From assembly GCF_000348905.1 (NCBI RefSeq), contig NZ_AOFT01000009.1, forward strand, positions 94,382 to 158,381: a DNA stretch of 64,000 nucleotides, written 5' to 3'. The notes under the pieces were generated by a model. The model was not told where the DNA came from and made no database searches. It worked only from the letters and a program-made list of their open reading frames with translations. The position numbers were made by a program, and so were the translations under genes. Shown in pieces: positions 54,606-63,888 of the stretch. This stretch comes from Bhargavaea cecembensis DSE10 (lineage in GTDB: Bacteria; Bacillota; Bacilli; Bacillales_A; Planococcaceae). Each line of letters starts with the position of its first letter. Position 1 is the first letter of the stretch.

Positions 54606-55700
54606 ATGGAGAAAATAAAAGAAATCAGGACGTACATGAAGGAGAACGGGATCGACGCTGCACTGGTCACGACACCCGATAATGTGTTTTACCTTTCCGG
54701 ATTCAAAAGCGAACCCCATGAGCGGCTGCTGGCCGTTGCGGTATTCCGCGATGCCGAGCCGTTCATCATTGCACCGAAAATGGAGCTGCCGGATGTAAAG
54801 GCGGCCGGATGGACGGGCGAAGCCGTGGGACACGAAGATACCGATGATGCATGGACGATTGTCGACCGGGCGATCCGCGGGCGCGGCATCACACCATCCC
54901 GGATTGCGATCGAGAAGTCCCACATGAATGTCGAACGCTATGAACGACTAAAAGAGATTTATCCGGAAGCCGCATTCACAGGGCTCGACAGCAAACTCAA
55001 TGCCATGAGGAACATCAAGGACGGGGCCGAACTCGAGAAACTCCGCAAAGCGGCGGAACTCGCGGACTACGCCATTGAAGTCGGCTGCCGTGAAATCGCA
55101 GAAGGCAAGACAGAGCTGGAGATCCTTACGGCCATCGAGTTCGAGATGAAGAAAAAAGGCGTATCGCATATGTCATTCGATACGATGGTGCTGAGCGGCA
55201 AGAAGACGGCTTCTCCACATGGCACTCCGGGTGACCGGAAAATCCGGAAGGGAGACTTTATCCTGTTCGACCTTGGAGTTGTCTGGGAAGGCTACTGTTC
55301 CGACATCACCCGCACTGTGGCGTTCGGTGAGCCCACAGAAGAAATGCGCACCATCTATGAGACCGTGAAGCGCGCCGAGCAGGCTGCCGTCGATGCAGTC
55401 AAGCCCGGTGTTCGTGCGATGGACCTCGACAAGACGGCCCGGGATGTGATCACTGAAGCCGGCTACGGCGAGTACTTCACCCACCGCCTGGGCCATGGAC
55501 TCGGAATTTCCGTCCATGAATTCCCTTCCCTGCACGGTTCGAATGAAATGGAACTCGAGGAAGGCATGGTCTTCACGATCGAACCGGGCATCTATCACCC
55601 GGACATCACCGGCGTCCGGATCGAGGATGATGTCGTCGTCACGGCCGACGGTGTGGAAGTGCTGACCAAATTCCCGAAAGAACTTCAAATCATCGGGTAA
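54606..55700 (+). CDS. M24-family aminopeptidase (Xaa-Pro peptidase-like)
   Basis: 364 residues from the ATG at 54606; a GTG at 54597 is a weaker option. An N-terminal creatinase-like domain (about 1-125) is followed by the pita-bread catalytic domain. Metal ligands appear in FDLGVVWEGYCSDITRT (two Asp), HRLGHGLGISVHEFP (His), FTIEPGIY (Glu) and VRIEDDVVV (Glu). It should cleave N-terminal residues next to proline in the cytoplasm. It resembles Bacillus YkvY in length, but assignment to one paralogue is uncertain. Confidence 0.9.
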   Translation: MEKIKEIRTYMKENGIDAALVTTPDNVFYLSGFKSEPHERLLAVAVFRDAEPFIIAPKMELPDVKAAGWTGEAVGHEDTDDAWTIVDRAIRGRGITPSRIAIEKSHMNVERYERLKEIYPEAAFTGLDSKLNAMRNIKDGAELEKLRKAAELADYAIEVGCREIAEGKTELEILTAIEFEMKKKGVSHMSFDTMVLSGKKTASPHGTPGDRKIRKGDFILFDLGVVWEGYCSDITRTVAFGEPTEEMRTIYETVKRAEQAAVDAVKPGVRAMDLDKTARDVITEAGYGEYFTHRLGHGLGISVHEFPSLHGSNEMELEEGMVFTIEPGIYHPDITGVRIEDDVVVTADGVEVLTKFPKELQIIG

Positions 55701-55735
55701 CAGGATTTACAATTGACCGGTCCATACGAAAAGAT

Positions 55736-55766
55736 AAACCGCCGAAAGGATTTTCCTTCGGCGGTT
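55736..55766. terminator. Bidirectional terminator between the M24 peptidase gene and ald
   Basis: ACCGCCGAAAGG and CCTTCGGCGGT pair (one mismatch/bulge) with A and T runs on the two sides, between two convergent genes. Confidence 0.88.
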
Positions 55767-55776
55767 TTGCTGTGCA

Positions 55777-56892
55777 TTATTGGAGCAGAGATTCGACCGG
55801 GACATATTCGCGGCCCTGATCATCTGCAACAGCTTTGTAGGTAATGTGCCCTTCAAGCGTGTTGAAGCCTTTGCGGAGTGCTTCGTTGTCAAGCGCCGCC
55901 TGTTTCCAGCCTTTGTTGGCGATCTGGAGCGCATAAGGCACCGTGACATTCGTCAGTGCCATTGTGGACGTGCGGGGAACTGCCCCCGGCATATTGGCGA
56001 CCGCATAGTGGACGACACCGTGTTTTTCATAGGTCGGATCGTCATGCGTCGTTACCCGGTCACTTGTCTCGAAGATACCGCCCTGGTCGATCGCAATATC
56101 AACGAGAACCGATCCCGGCTGCATCGCCTTGACCATTTCCTCGGTGACGAGCTTTGGCGCCTTTGCACCCGGGATCAGCACCGCACCAACGACGAGGTCC
56201 GCTTCCTTCACCGCTTCCGCAATGTTGAGCGGATTCGACATCAGTGTCTGGATGTCGTTGCCGAACTGGTCGTCAAGCTGGCGGAGCCGCTCGGGATTCA
56301 GATCGAGAACCGTCACTTGTGCACCCATTCCGACTGCAACGCGGGCAGCGTTCGCACCGGCCATGCCGCCTCCGATAACGGTGACTTTCCCGCGCTGGAC
56401 ACCGGGTACGCCGGACAGAAGGATCCCCTTGCCGCCGTGGATGCGCTCGAGGAACTGGGCACCGATCTGTGTCGCCATGCGGCCGGCAACTTCGCTCATC
56501 GGCGAGAGCAGCGGCAGCGAGCGGTTCGGCAGCTGGACCGTTTCATAGGCGATGCCGACAACCTTGTTTTCCAGCAGTGCCGCAGTGAGTTCTTCTTCCG
56601 GTGCAAGGTGGAGATAAGTAAAGAGGATCAGCCCTTCACGGAAGTATGGGTATTCGGATGCGACCGGCTCTTTTACTTTCATCACCATGTCCGCTTCCCA
56701 TGCTTCACGTGCCGTCCCGACTATTGTCGCTCCCGCTTCGCGATAATCTTCATCAGTGAAGCCGGAGCCTTCTCCTGCTCCGTTTTCAATCAGCACTTCA
56801 TGGCCCGCCAGATTGAGCGTCACCACACCCGCAGGCGTCATTGCCACACGGTTTTCATTGTTTTTGATTTCCTTTGGTACACCGATTCGCAT
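55777..56892 (-). CDS. ald: Alanine dehydrogenase
   Basis: 371 residues, the family length. [38 protein letters not shown] (substrate lysine), [23 protein letters not shown], the Rossmann loop [31 protein letters not shown] and [16 protein letters not shown]. It interconverts L-alanine and pyruvate with NAD, important for alanine use and spore germination/outgrowth in Bacilli. A TATGAT -10 box near 56970 precedes it. Confidence 0.96.
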   Translation of the reverse strand: MRIGVPKEIKNNENRVAMTPAGVVTLNLAGHEVLIENGAGEGSGFTDEDYREAGATIVGTAREAWEADMVMKVKEPVASEYPYFREGLILFTYLHLAPEEELTAALLENKVVGIAYETVQLPNRSLPLLSPMSEVAGRMATQIGAQFLERIHGGKGILLSGVPGVQRGKVTVIGGGMAGANAARVAVGMGAQVTVLDLNPERLRQLDDQFGNDIQTLMSNPLNIAEAVKEADLVVGAVLIPGAKAPKLVTEEMVKAMQPGSVLVDIAIDQGGIFETSDRVTTHDDPTYEKHGVVHYAVANMPGAVPRTSTMALTNVTVPYALQIANKGWKQAALDNEALRKGFNTLEGHITYKAVADDQGREYVPVESLLQ

Positions 56893-57102
56893 TTCCTAAA
56901 CCCTCCCGTATGTCTATCCTTGGTTGCTGGGCAGATGGTTGGCTTGTCCCCTGTTTCTGCAGTTCCATCATACCACTCTTTTTTCGGCACGGAAGTGCTT
57001 TTCTTCCGAAGCGACACAATTTTGCCACTGTTCCCGCCACTCTCTAGCAGGATTCGGCATTTCTGACGCCGAAAGAGAACAGTAGAAAAAGGAGGGAACG
57101 AC

Positions 57103-57573
57103 ATGACACTCAACTACAAACATATTCTTGTCGCGGTAGATGGTTCCAAGGAAGCCGAGTGGGCATTCAAGAAGTCGGTCGGCATCGCAAAGCGCAACAA
57201 TGCCACTCTGAACCTGGTGAACATCATTGACACCCGCTCGTTTGCCGCGGTTGAGGCGTATGACCGCTCCATCGCTGATCGGGCCCATAAATTCGCGGAC
57301 CAGCTCCTTTCCGACTACCGCAAAGAAGCTGAAGCGGCCGGCGTCAGGGATGTGAACCTCGTCGTGGAATACGGTTCGCCGAAAACGATGATCCCTCGTG
57401 ATATTTCGAAAAAGGTCGAGGCGGATCTGATCGTCTGCGGAGCGACCGGACTCAATGCGGTCGAGCGCTTCCTGATCGGATCGATTTCGGAAACGATTGT
57501 CCGGAGCGCGAAGTGTGACGTGCTCGTTGTCCGGACAGAAGAACTGCCCGGTGAAGAACCGATTGCAGAATAA
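57103..57573 (+). CDS. Universal stress protein, UspA family
   Basis: 156 residues, single Usp domain. YKHILVAVDGSKEAEWAFKKSVGIAKRNNATLNLVNI at the start, and the ATP-binding signature GATGLNAVERFLIGSIS near the end (G-x2-G-x9-G-S). GGAGGG lies before the ATG. Such proteins bind ATP and accumulate under stress. Monocistronic. Confidence 0.94.
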   Translation: MTLNYKHILVAVDGSKEAEWAFKKSVGIAKRNNATLNLVNIIDTRSFAAVEAYDRSIADRAHKFADQLLSDYRKEAEAAGVRDVNLVVEYGSPKTMIPRDISKKVEADLIVCGATGLNAVERFLIGSISETIVRSAKCDVLVVRTEELPGEEPIAE

Positions 57574-57577
57574 GCAA

Positions 57578-57613
57578 AAGGGATGTGCAGCCGAACGCTG
57601 CACATCCCTTTTT
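57578..57613. terminator. Bidirectional terminator between uspA and ytxK
   Basis: AAAAGGGATGTGCAGC and its exact complement flank CGAAC with T/A runs outside. It separates two convergent genes. Confidence 0.92.
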
Positions 57614-57614
57614 A

Positions 57615-58553
57615 TCACGCTTTTTTATAGCCGTTCTGCTCCGCCCAGGCGTCGACCTTGCCGAAAAATGCCGAGACGGCATTTGCATTTTTCAGATCCG
57701 GCGCCTGCGCCAGCAGAACCTCCGGCTTTGGTCCGGTGCGGCCGTCCGGCTTCCTCAGGAGAAGCAGGCTCTTGGCATTCGCCCGATTCTTGAACAGGCC
57801 TTCAGGAAGTGCAATGACACCGAGGATTTCCGCTTCCCCCTTCAGGAAGGTATGGAGCTGTGTGGCAAATTCCGATTCGAACAGGTTGGCCGGGACGACG
57901 AAGATGCCGTGGCCGCCTTTTTTCAGGTGCCGGACAGATTGCTCGATGAACAGGTGATGGGAGTAGGAATGGCCTTCCTCCGCTCTCAGATTATAGTTCA
58001 TCGCGTTTTCATCGTCCGGATAATAGCCTACCGGCAGGTCCGTGACCACCAGGTCTGCCGGGTCCACCATCAGGGGTCGCAGGGAATCCTGGTGATAAAG
58101 GGTCACCGGCTGTGCCAGCAGTTCCGCCGATGCGGCTGCGAGCTGGATCAGCAGATCATCGATTTCGGACCCGCTTGCGGCAGTGCGGCCGTCCATGAAG
58201 TTCATCACGGTATAGAGCAGGTTTCCTGTTCCGATTGCCGGGTCGAACAGCGTCACATACGGTTTGCCGCCGGACAGACGGTCGGCCAGGTAGCCGGCGA
58301 TCAGCCCGATGGAATCAGGTGTCATCTGGTGGTTTGGCTGGGCGCTTTCCTTCATGCCCTTCAGCATGGCCAGCTGGAGTCCCTTGCGCACTTCTTCCTT
58401 TGACGGCTTTTCCGCTTCCGGACCGATCTTTCCGTCCGCCCATGCCCTCACCGTTTCAAGGACGGCTTCCAGATACATCGTGCCCTCTTTTTTCGAGATC
58501 CTTTCGGCGTGGCCGTCAATGAAATTAAAGATCCGTTCTGTATAGGTTTCCAT
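57615..58553 (-). CDS. ytxK: YtxK-type class I SAM-dependent methyltransferase (HsdM-like fold)
   Basis: 312 residues from the ATG at 58553, with GGAGG six bases upstream. The AdoMet-binding motif I is TLFDPAIGTGNLLYTVMNF, preceded by NHQMTPDSIGLIAGYLADRL as in type I modification methylases. Motif IV reads VVTDLPVGYYP, where HsdM enzymes have N-P-P-F/Y, so DNA adenine methylation is doubtful. In Bacillus the homologue lies next to tpx, as here. The substrate is unknown. Confidence 0.88.
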   Translation of the reverse strand: METYTERIFNFIDGHAERISKKEGTMYLEAVLETVRAWADGKIGPEAEKPSKEEVRKGLQLAMLKGMKESAQPNHQMTPDSIGLIAGYLADRLSGGKPYVTLFDPAIGTGNLLYTVMNFMDGRTAASGSEIDDLLIQLAAASAELLAQPVTLYHQDSLRPLMVDPADLVVTDLPVGYYPDDENAMNYNLRAEEGHSYSHHLFIEQSVRHLKKGGHGIFVVPANLFESEFATQLHTFLKGEAEILGVIALPEGLFKNRANAKSLLLLRKPDGRTGPKPEVLLAQAPDLKNANAVSAFFGKVDAWAEQNGYKKA

Positions 58554-58570
58554 GTTCATCCTCCACAAAT

Positions 58571-58601
58571 ATGAAACCCACTCGCCTGAGTGGGTTTCGT
58601 T
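58571..58601. terminator. Terminator-like hairpin between tpx and ytxK
   Basis: GAAACCCACTC/GAGTGGGTTTC with a four-base loop. The T run is better on the plus strand (TTTT) than on the minus strand, so read-through from tpx into ytxK is possible. Confidence 0.7.
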
Positions 58602-58605
58602 TTGG

Positions 58606-59112
58606 TTATTCCGCCAGTTTCTTGACGGCGTCGATTGCTTTGTCGTAGTCCGGGTGGTCGGTGCCTTCCGGAACGTATTCGACATAGGCCACCTTGCCGT
58701 CTTTGCCGATCACGAAGACGCTCCGTGCCAGGAGGCGCAGCTCCTTCATGACAGCCCCATATGCTGTGCCGAACGACAGGTCCCGGTGATCGGAAAGGGT
58801 GTGGGCATTGTCCAGGCCTTCCGATGCTTTCCAGCGCGCCTGCGCGAATGGCAGGTCGACGGAGATTGTCAGGACCGCCACGTCATCCCCCAATTCGGTA
58901 ACGGCTTCGTTGAAGCGCTTCGTCTGTGTTGAGCAGACGCCGGTGTCGATCGACGGGATGACGCTGATCAGCCGGATCTTCCCTTCCGTATCTTTCAGCG
59001 TGAACGGGGACAGGTCGTTTTGCAGGACCGTGAAGTCCGGCGCCTCGTCACCGACCTTGATTTCCGTTCCGAGGAGTGTAACCGGTTGTTGTTTGAATGT
59101 TACTTGTGCCAT
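58606..59112 (-). CDS. tpx: Thiol peroxidase Tpx lacking the resolving cysteine
   Basis: 168 residues. The peroxidatic C60 is in [14 protein letters not shown]. In Tpx of Bacillus and Escherichia coli a second, resolving cysteine follows in ...DLPFAQxRWC/FC; here that position is lysine ([14 protein letters not shown]) and C60 is the only cysteine in the protein. It reduces hydroperoxides, but the usual intramolecular disulfide cannot form, so a 1-Cys mechanism with an outside thiol is needed. [28 protein letters not shown] confirms the family. Confidence 0.95.
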   Translation of the reverse strand: MAQVTFKQQPVTLLGTEIKVGDEAPDFTVLQNDLSPFTLKDTEGKIRLISVIPSIDTGVCSTQTKRFNEAVTELGDDVAVLTISVDLPFAQARWKASEGLDNAHTLSDHRDLSFGTAYGAVMKELRLLARSVFVIGKDGKVAYVEYVPEGTDHPDYDKAIDAVKKLAE

Positions 59113-59141
59113 ATTGCAACGCCTCCTTTTCCTTCAGTGTA

Positions 59142-59681
59142 CTAGAGTGCGTGACCGTCTTGCAAACGGTTCGCATAAACGCGGGAAGAGGCAGCTTTTT
59201 GGTAGCGCTCTTCATGGATGACCAGCGTGTCCGCGATATAGTCGTGCAGCGCTTCCTTTTTCGGTGTGAACCCGACCACCAGGTACAGGACCACCAGTGT
59301 CTTCGAGAAATACCGGCCGACCCACTCGCGGAACAGGACCGTCTTCCAGTCCAGCGGACCGCCGTCCCTACGGATGACCCGGATTCCGGTGACCATTTTG
59401 CCGACCGTCTGTCCGAAGTATTTCGTCATGAGGATGAAATACAGGAAAAAGATTGCCGCAGTCAGCAGGTTGTACGGTGCATACCATGCGTCCGGTGCAA
59501 TTTCAAGCCCCGCCAGCCGGAACAGCGGCCGTACTGCGAGCATGCTGAGAGAGCCCAGAACGATCAGGTCGATCAGATAAGACCAGAAGCGGATCCAGAA
59601 TCCGGCGTAGGCATGCCGGAACTCCTCCGGTTCCGGGAAGGATCCGGGCAGACGGCCGGTTCCCTGAATTGGTTCCGTCAT
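59142..59681 (-). CDS. yteJ: RDD-family membrane protein (YteJ-like)
   Basis: 179 residues from the ATG at 59681, with GGAGGG seven bases upstream. The RDD domain begins AYAGFWIRFWSYLIDLIVLGSLSML and contains the conserved GQTVGKMVTGIRVIRRDGG. Three membrane spans are visible. It lies 13 bases after sppA, the same pair (yteI-yteJ) that in Bacillus subtilis contributes to resistance against antibiotic-like lantibiotic peptides. Confidence 0.88.
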   Translation of the reverse strand: MTEPIQGTGRLPGSFPEPEEFRHAYAGFWIRFWSYLIDLIVLGSLSMLAVRPLFRLAGLEIAPDAWYAPYNLLTAAIFFLYFILMTKYFGQTVGKMVTGIRVIRRDGGPLDWKTVLFREWVGRYFSKTLVVLYLVVGFTPKKEALHDYIADTLVIHEERYQKAASSRVYANRLQDGHAL

Positions 59682-59694
59682 TTCGAATCCCTCC

Positions 59695-60705
59695 TCACTT
59701 TTCACCGTACAGGTACATCATGCGCGGCGAGTTGTAGTCGGACAGCACCTGTCCGATGATGCGGCTTTCCAGATCACCCTGGAAGAGCGACTGCATCTTC
59801 ACCCCGAATAGTGAGCCGAAGCCCGCATCCATGCCATATTCAAACACCTGAGCTTTGTCCAGGTCATGATCCGCCCGGAGCCCGGCAATCGCATCTTCCA
59901 GCCGGCCGGTTTCGTCCGCAAGCTTGGCCTCTACTGCCTGCCCGCCGTTCATGATCCGGCCGTCTGCCCATTTCTTCACTTCTGCCTCGCTCATGCCGCG
60001 GCCTGCCTCGATGACGTCAACAAACCGCTCGTAGGAATCGTTCAGCATCGTCTGCAGCATGTTCCGCTCTTCTTCCGTCATATCCCGTGTCGGGCTCATG
60101 ATGTCCTTGTACTCGCCCGATTTGATGGTGACGAAATCGATTCCGTGCTCTTCGGCGAATCCGCCGTAGTTGACACTTTCCATGATGACGCCGATCGAGC
60201 CGGTCAGGGTCTCTTTATGTACGAAGATCTTGTCCGCCGGCGCCGAAATGTAGTAGCCGCCCGATGCCGCCATGGATCCCATGCTGACGTAAACCGGGAT
60301 ATCCTTTTCTTCCTTGATTTCGACCAGCTTGTCATGGATATCGGACGATTCTACAACTCCTCCGCCCGGAGAGTTCACGTACAGGACCACGCCCTTGACG
60401 GAATTGTCCTCCCGGATCATCTCCAGCTGCTCCATGAATGCCTGATGGTTGTATCCGGTTGTCGCAAACAATGGGGAGGCTGCGCCCGTGTCCTGGATGA
60501 TGCCGTCTACGCGCAGCAACGCGATCCGGTTCCTCGCATCCCCTTCCTCGACAACCTGCTCCATCTGTCCGCCTGCAGGTGCGAGCTGATCTTCCATCAC
60601 GGATTGCCAGTTCATCGACATAATGGACGACACCGTGTTGATGCCCGCTGCGACGACGAACAGGAGAACGGCCGCTCCAAGGGCGATCCATCGTTTCATA
60701 TTCAT
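59695..60705 (-). CDS. sppA: Signal peptide peptidase SppA
   Basis: 336 residues; GGAGGT lies eight bases before the ATG at 60705. An N-terminal membrane anchor (about 7-28) is followed by the S49 protease domain. The catalytic pair is S148 (GSMAASGGYY) and K200 (KSGEYKD), as in Bacillus SppA (S147/K199). VVLYVNSPGGGVVES is the oxyanion region. It degrades leftover signal peptides and, in Bacillus, membrane-active peptides. Confidence 0.94.
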   Translation of the reverse strand: MNMKRWIALGAAVLLFVVAAGINTVSSIMSMNWQSVMEDQLAPAGGQMEQVVEEGDARNRIALLRVDGIIQDTGAASPLFATTGYNHQAFMEQLEMIREDNSVKGVVLYVNSPGGGVVESSDIHDKLVEIKEEKDIPVYVSMGSMAASGGYYISAPADKIFVHKETLTGSIGVIMESVNYGGFAEEHGIDFVTIKSGEYKDIMSPTRDMTEEERNMLQTMLNDSYERFVDVIEAGRGMSEAEVKKWADGRIMNGGQAVEAKLADETGRLEDAIAGLRADHDLDKAQVFEYGMDAGFGSLFGVKMQSLFQGDLESRIIGQVLSDYNSPRMMYLYGEK

Positions 60706-60758
60706 TGGTTACTACCTCCCTTTCCAACTCACTATACGGGCAAGGACCCCCGTCCGTT

Positions 60759-61670
60759 TCATTTTTCTTGTGCCGGCTTCATCTTTTTCATCATCCGGAA
60801 CTTCGAAACGGTCACCAGGACCAGTCCGGACCAGATGAAGGAAAAGGCGATCAGCTCCACAACCCCGAATGCCTCGCCATAGACTATGACTCCCAGGAAC
60901 AGCATCATGGTCGGCGCAATGTACTGGAGAAAGCCGAGCAGGTACAGCGGCATGCTCTGTGCTCCCCGGGCAAACAGGACGAGCGGGACGGCTGTCGCCG
61001 CTCCGGACAGGATAATGAGCATGACGGTGCCCATGTCAGCCTCGAAAAACACCAGCTGGCCGGAGGTCTCCGCCCAAATGAGATAGATGACAGCCGCCGG
61101 TGCGATAAATGCCGTCTCGATCGTCAATCCTCTCAGGGCATCGAGATGGATCGTCTTTTTGGCAAACCCGTAAATGGCAAACGTTCCTGCCAGGCCGAGC
61201 GCAAGCCATGGGAATGTCCCATGGGAAACGGTGATGATCAGGACTCCCGCCAGAGCCAGCACGACGGCTGCTTTCTCAGCAGAAGACAGCCGCTCTTTCA
61301 GGAAGATGATCCCGAGCAGGATGGATAGGAGCGGGTTGATGTAGTATCCGAGGCTGGTCTGGACGATATGGCCGTTATTGACCGCCCAGATAAACAGATA
61401 CCAGTTGCCCGAAATGATGACGGAAGCGCCGAACAGGCTCCAGAATGCCCGCTGGTTTTTCCAGAGGGCCTTCAGGTCTTCTGCCAGCTGCTTTCCCTGT
61501 CCCAGAAGCAAAACCACCGCTCCGGTGGTGATTGACGCCCAGAAAATCCGCTGGGCAAGAACTTCTCCGCTCGGCACATGGCCGAGGGCTTTCCAATAAA
61601 TCGGCAGCACTCCCCATATCAGGTAAGCGGAGGCCGCCCAGATGATGCCTGCTTTCTCCTTGCTTTCCAA
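60759..61670 (-). CDS. rarD: EamA-family transporter RarD, TTG start
   Basis: 303 residues from a TTG at 61670, chosen because AAGGAGG lies eight bases upstream; the in-frame ATG at 61697 has no such site. Ten membrane spans. RarD features: AASAYLIWGVLPIYWKALGHVPSGEVLAQRIFWA and the second half LGFLQYIAPTMMLFLGVIVYGEAF. It is a DMT-superfamily permease; the substrate is unknown. The name follows the protein family. Confidence 0.9.
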   Translation of the reverse strand: MESKEKAGIIWAASAYLIWGVLPIYWKALGHVPSGEVLAQRIFWASITTGAVVLLLGQGKQLAEDLKALWKNQRAFWSLFGASVIISGNWYLFIWAVNNGHIVQTSLGYYINPLLSILLGIIFLKERLSSAEKAAVVLALAGVLIITVSHGTFPWLALGLAGTFAIYGFAKKTIHLDALRGLTIETAFIAPAAVIYLIWAETSGQLVFFEADMGTVMLIILSGAATAVPLVLFARGAQSMPLYLLGFLQYIAPTMMLFLGVIVYGEAFGVVELIAFSFIWSGLVLVTVSKFRMMKKMKPAQEK

Positions 61671-61749
61671 GGACGGTCCCTCCTTTTTGCTCTGCATCGC
61701 AGGGCATGAACGGGTTGGGGCGGGTCCTGCCCGCTTATCCCCAAACCGG

Positions 61750-61777
61750 AAAAACCTCCCCAAAAAGCTCGGGGAGA
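61750..61777 (-). terminator. Terminator of the acyl-CoA synthetase gene
   Basis: On the minus strand CTCCCC/GGGGAGG with a nine-base loop is followed by TTTTT, about 65 bases after the stop at 61841. Confidence 0.8.
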
Positions 61778-61840
61778 TTTCATCGCCGCCTTGCACGGTA
61801 CCGAAAACCACCTGACAAAGCGGGTATGTGCAGCTCAGGA

Positions 61841-63406
61841 TCAGCTCATGGCTTCCTGCTTGCGAAGTTCAACCCTCATGATTTTGCCGGATGCGGTCTT
61901 CGGCAGTTCCCCGATAAATTCCACGGCACGCGGATACTTATACGGAGCCGTGACGGTTTTGACATGCTCCTGCAGGTTCTTCACGAGTTCCTCCGATGCT
62001 TCCTCCGGGTTCCGGAGAACGATGTACGCCTTGACGATGCTGCCGCGATCCGGGTCCGGGCTGGCGACCACTGCGCATTCCTTTACGGCCGGGTGCTTGG
62101 TCAGTGCGTCTTCCACTTCAAACGGCCCGATGGTATAGCCGGAGGAGATGATGATGTCATCTGCACGGCCCTCAAACCAGAAATAGCCGTCCTCGTCCAT
62201 CCTGGCACGGTCCCCCGTCACATAATAATCTCCGCGGAATTGCCGGCTCGTCCGCTCCGGATCGTTCAGGTATTCCTTGAACAGAGCCGGCGTGTCGACA
62301 TGGACCGCAATATCCCCTGCCTCACCCGGTGCGCAAGGCTTGCCGTCATCATCAATGATGACGACCCGGTTTCCGGGCGTCGGCTTGCCCATCGAACCCG
62401 GGCGTGCCTCCATCCCCTTCATCGTTCCGACGAGCAGCGTATTTTCAGTCTGCCCGTATCCGTCCCTTACCTCCAGGTCGAATTCACGCCGGAAGGTCTC
62501 AATGACTTCGATGTTCAGGGGCTCACCTGCCGAAACGGCACTATGGAGCGATGAGAGGTCGTAGTCTGAAAGGTGATCCGTTTTTGCCATCAGCCGGTAT
62601 TCAGTCGGCGTGCAGCACAGCACATTGACCCCGTATTGACCGATGAGGTCCAGGTACTTTTCAGGCTTAAACCGCCCGTCGTAGACAAATCCGGTCGAAC
62701 CGCTGCCGAGTGTCGCCAGAAACGGTGACCAGATCCATTTCTGCCAGCCCGGGCTTGCAGTCGCCCAAACGGTGTCACCGTCCTCAATGCCGAGCCAGTT
62801 TGCAGCGGAAGTGCGGAGATGGGCGTAGCCCCAGCCATGGGTATGGACAACCCCTTTTGGTTTGCCTGTCGTCCCGGACGTGTAGGACAGGAACGCCATA
62901 TCGCCGCTGCGTGTCTCCGGAGATTCAAATTTGTCAGAAGCGTTTTCCATTTCATCAAGAAGCGGAATTCCCTCCTCCGAGTCACCGACAATAAACAATT
63001 TGACGCCGTCCATATGGCCGGCTTCCTTGAACTGGTCCGCAAATGGAGCATAGGCGATGATCGCTTTGGCTCCGCTGTGCACAAGCCGGTAATCAATATC
63101 CGATGCACGGAGCATTTCAGAACTTGGAATGACGACAATGCCGGACTTCAGGGCAGCCACATAAGCCACATAAGCTTCGATCAGCCTGGGCATCATGACG
63201 ATGACGACATCGCCTTTTCCGAGGCCGTGCGAGGCGAGCACGTTTGCACAGCGGTTTGCGCGGTCCATCAGTTCCCCGTACGACACTTCGCGCGTTTCCT
63301 GCCCGTTTGTCCAGATCAGCGCCTTGCGCGCCGGGTCATCAGCATATTTCTCAAATTCAGAAGCAAGGTTATACAGCTCCGGCGCCAGCAGATCTTCTCT
63401 GTTCAT
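61841..63406 (-). CDS. Acyl-CoA synthetase, MbcS-like (medium/branched-chain)
   Basis: 521 residues. ANL-superfamily motifs: LSYTSGTTGKPKGVVHTHG (P-loop), DGYGQTENTLLVG, GDRARMDEDGYFWFEGRADDIIISSGYTIGPFEVE and the C-terminal lysine in LPKTASGKIMRVELR. It activates a carboxylate to acyl-AMP then acyl-CoA. Its length and IIISSGYTIGPFEVE resemble acetyl/butyryl- and MbcS-type synthetases that supply branched primers for fatty acid synthesis; the exact acid is inferred. GGG-type ribosome binding site before the ATG at 63406. Confidence 0.88.
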   Translation of the reverse strand: MNREDLLAPELYNLASEFEKYADDPARKALIWTNGQETREVSYGELMDRANRCANVLASHGLGKGDVVIVMMPRLIEAYVAYVAALKSGIVVIPSSEMLRASDIDYRLVHSGAKAIIAYAPFADQFKEAGHMDGVKLFIVGDSEEGIPLLDEMENASDKFESPETRSGDMAFLSYTSGTTGKPKGVVHTHGWGYAHLRTSAANWLGIEDGDTVWATASPGWQKWIWSPFLATLGSGSTGFVYDGRFKPEKYLDLIGQYGVNVLCCTPTEYRLMAKTDHLSDYDLSSLHSAVSAGEPLNIEVIETFRREFDLEVRDGYGQTENTLLVGTMKGMEARPGSMGKPTPGNRVVIIDDDGKPCAPGEAGDIAVHVDTPALFKEYLNDPERTSRQFRGDYYVTGDRARMDEDGYFWFEGRADDIIISSGYTIGPFEVEDALTKHPAVKECAVVASPDPDRGSIVKAYIVLRNPEEASEELVKNLQEHVKTVTAPYKYPRAVEFIGELPKTASGKIMRVELRKQEAMS

Positions 63407-63556
63407 GCCCAGTCACCCCTTTTCTATATTCACTTCCGATTATACGCCTAACATTTCGGCGTTTCAAAATCGAATTTGTTTTCGGAAGATATCTCCAAAG
63501 GAGGCATGAGAATAGACCGGGGCGACGGAAGCACACTTTATGTAAAAGAACGGCAC

Positions 63557-63589
63557 AAATTTAAAGACCGCCCGTCTTGGACGGGCGGC
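63557..63589 (-). terminator. Terminator of the spore-protein gene
   Basis: CCGCCCGTC/GACGGGCGG with a three-base loop is followed on the minus strand by TCTTTAAATTT, 12 bases after the stop. Confidence 0.85.
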
Positions 63590-63600
63590 CTTCGCTTGCA

Positions 63601-63804
63601 TTATTGTTGACCCTTCATTTGCTGCTGTGCCATCGAAACCAAACGCTTGGTGATTTCTCCGCCAACGGAACCGTTGGCACGCGATGTTGCGTCGGCACCC
63701 AGCTGAACTCCGAATTCCTGAGCAATTTCATACTTCATCTGGTCAAGCGCTTGGCGGACACCAGGTACGAGAAGCTGGTTCGAGTTGTTGTTGTCGTTTG
63801 CCAT
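63601..63804 (-). CDS. Alpha/beta-type small acid-soluble spore protein
   Basis: 67 residues ([53 protein letters not shown]), one complete alpha/beta SASP. The germination protease site E26-I-A-Q-E-F-G-V33 and the C-terminal [12 protein letters not shown]-binding segment are both present. It coats spore DNA in the forespore. A long ribosome binding site (AAGGAGGTGAT) and a sigma-G-type promoter precede it. Confidence 0.96.
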   Translation of the reverse strand: MANDNNNSNQLLVPGVRQALDQMKYEIAQEFGVQLGADATSRANGSVGGEITKRLVSMAQQQMKGQQ

Positions 63805-63828
63805 GGATGTATCACCTCCTTGTACTCA

Positions 63829-63857
63829 TAGAATGTGCCGGAGGCGAATGATCATAC
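63829..63857 (-). promoter_or_regulatory. Sigma-G-type promoter of the spore-protein gene
   Basis: On the minus strand GTATG (63857-63853) and CATTCTA (63835-63829), 17 bases apart, match the forespore sigma-G consensus (GHATR / CATNHTA). They lie about 25-50 bases upstream of the start codon. Confidence 0.7.
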
Positions 63858-63888
63858 GGCAGAATATCTGGAAATTAAATAGTACTCT

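Noticed and set aside
63808..63822. Sequence resembling the 16S 3' end (TCACCTCCTT) near the spore-protein gene
   Set aside because: It is the complement of the strong ribosome binding site of that gene, not a piece of rRNA.
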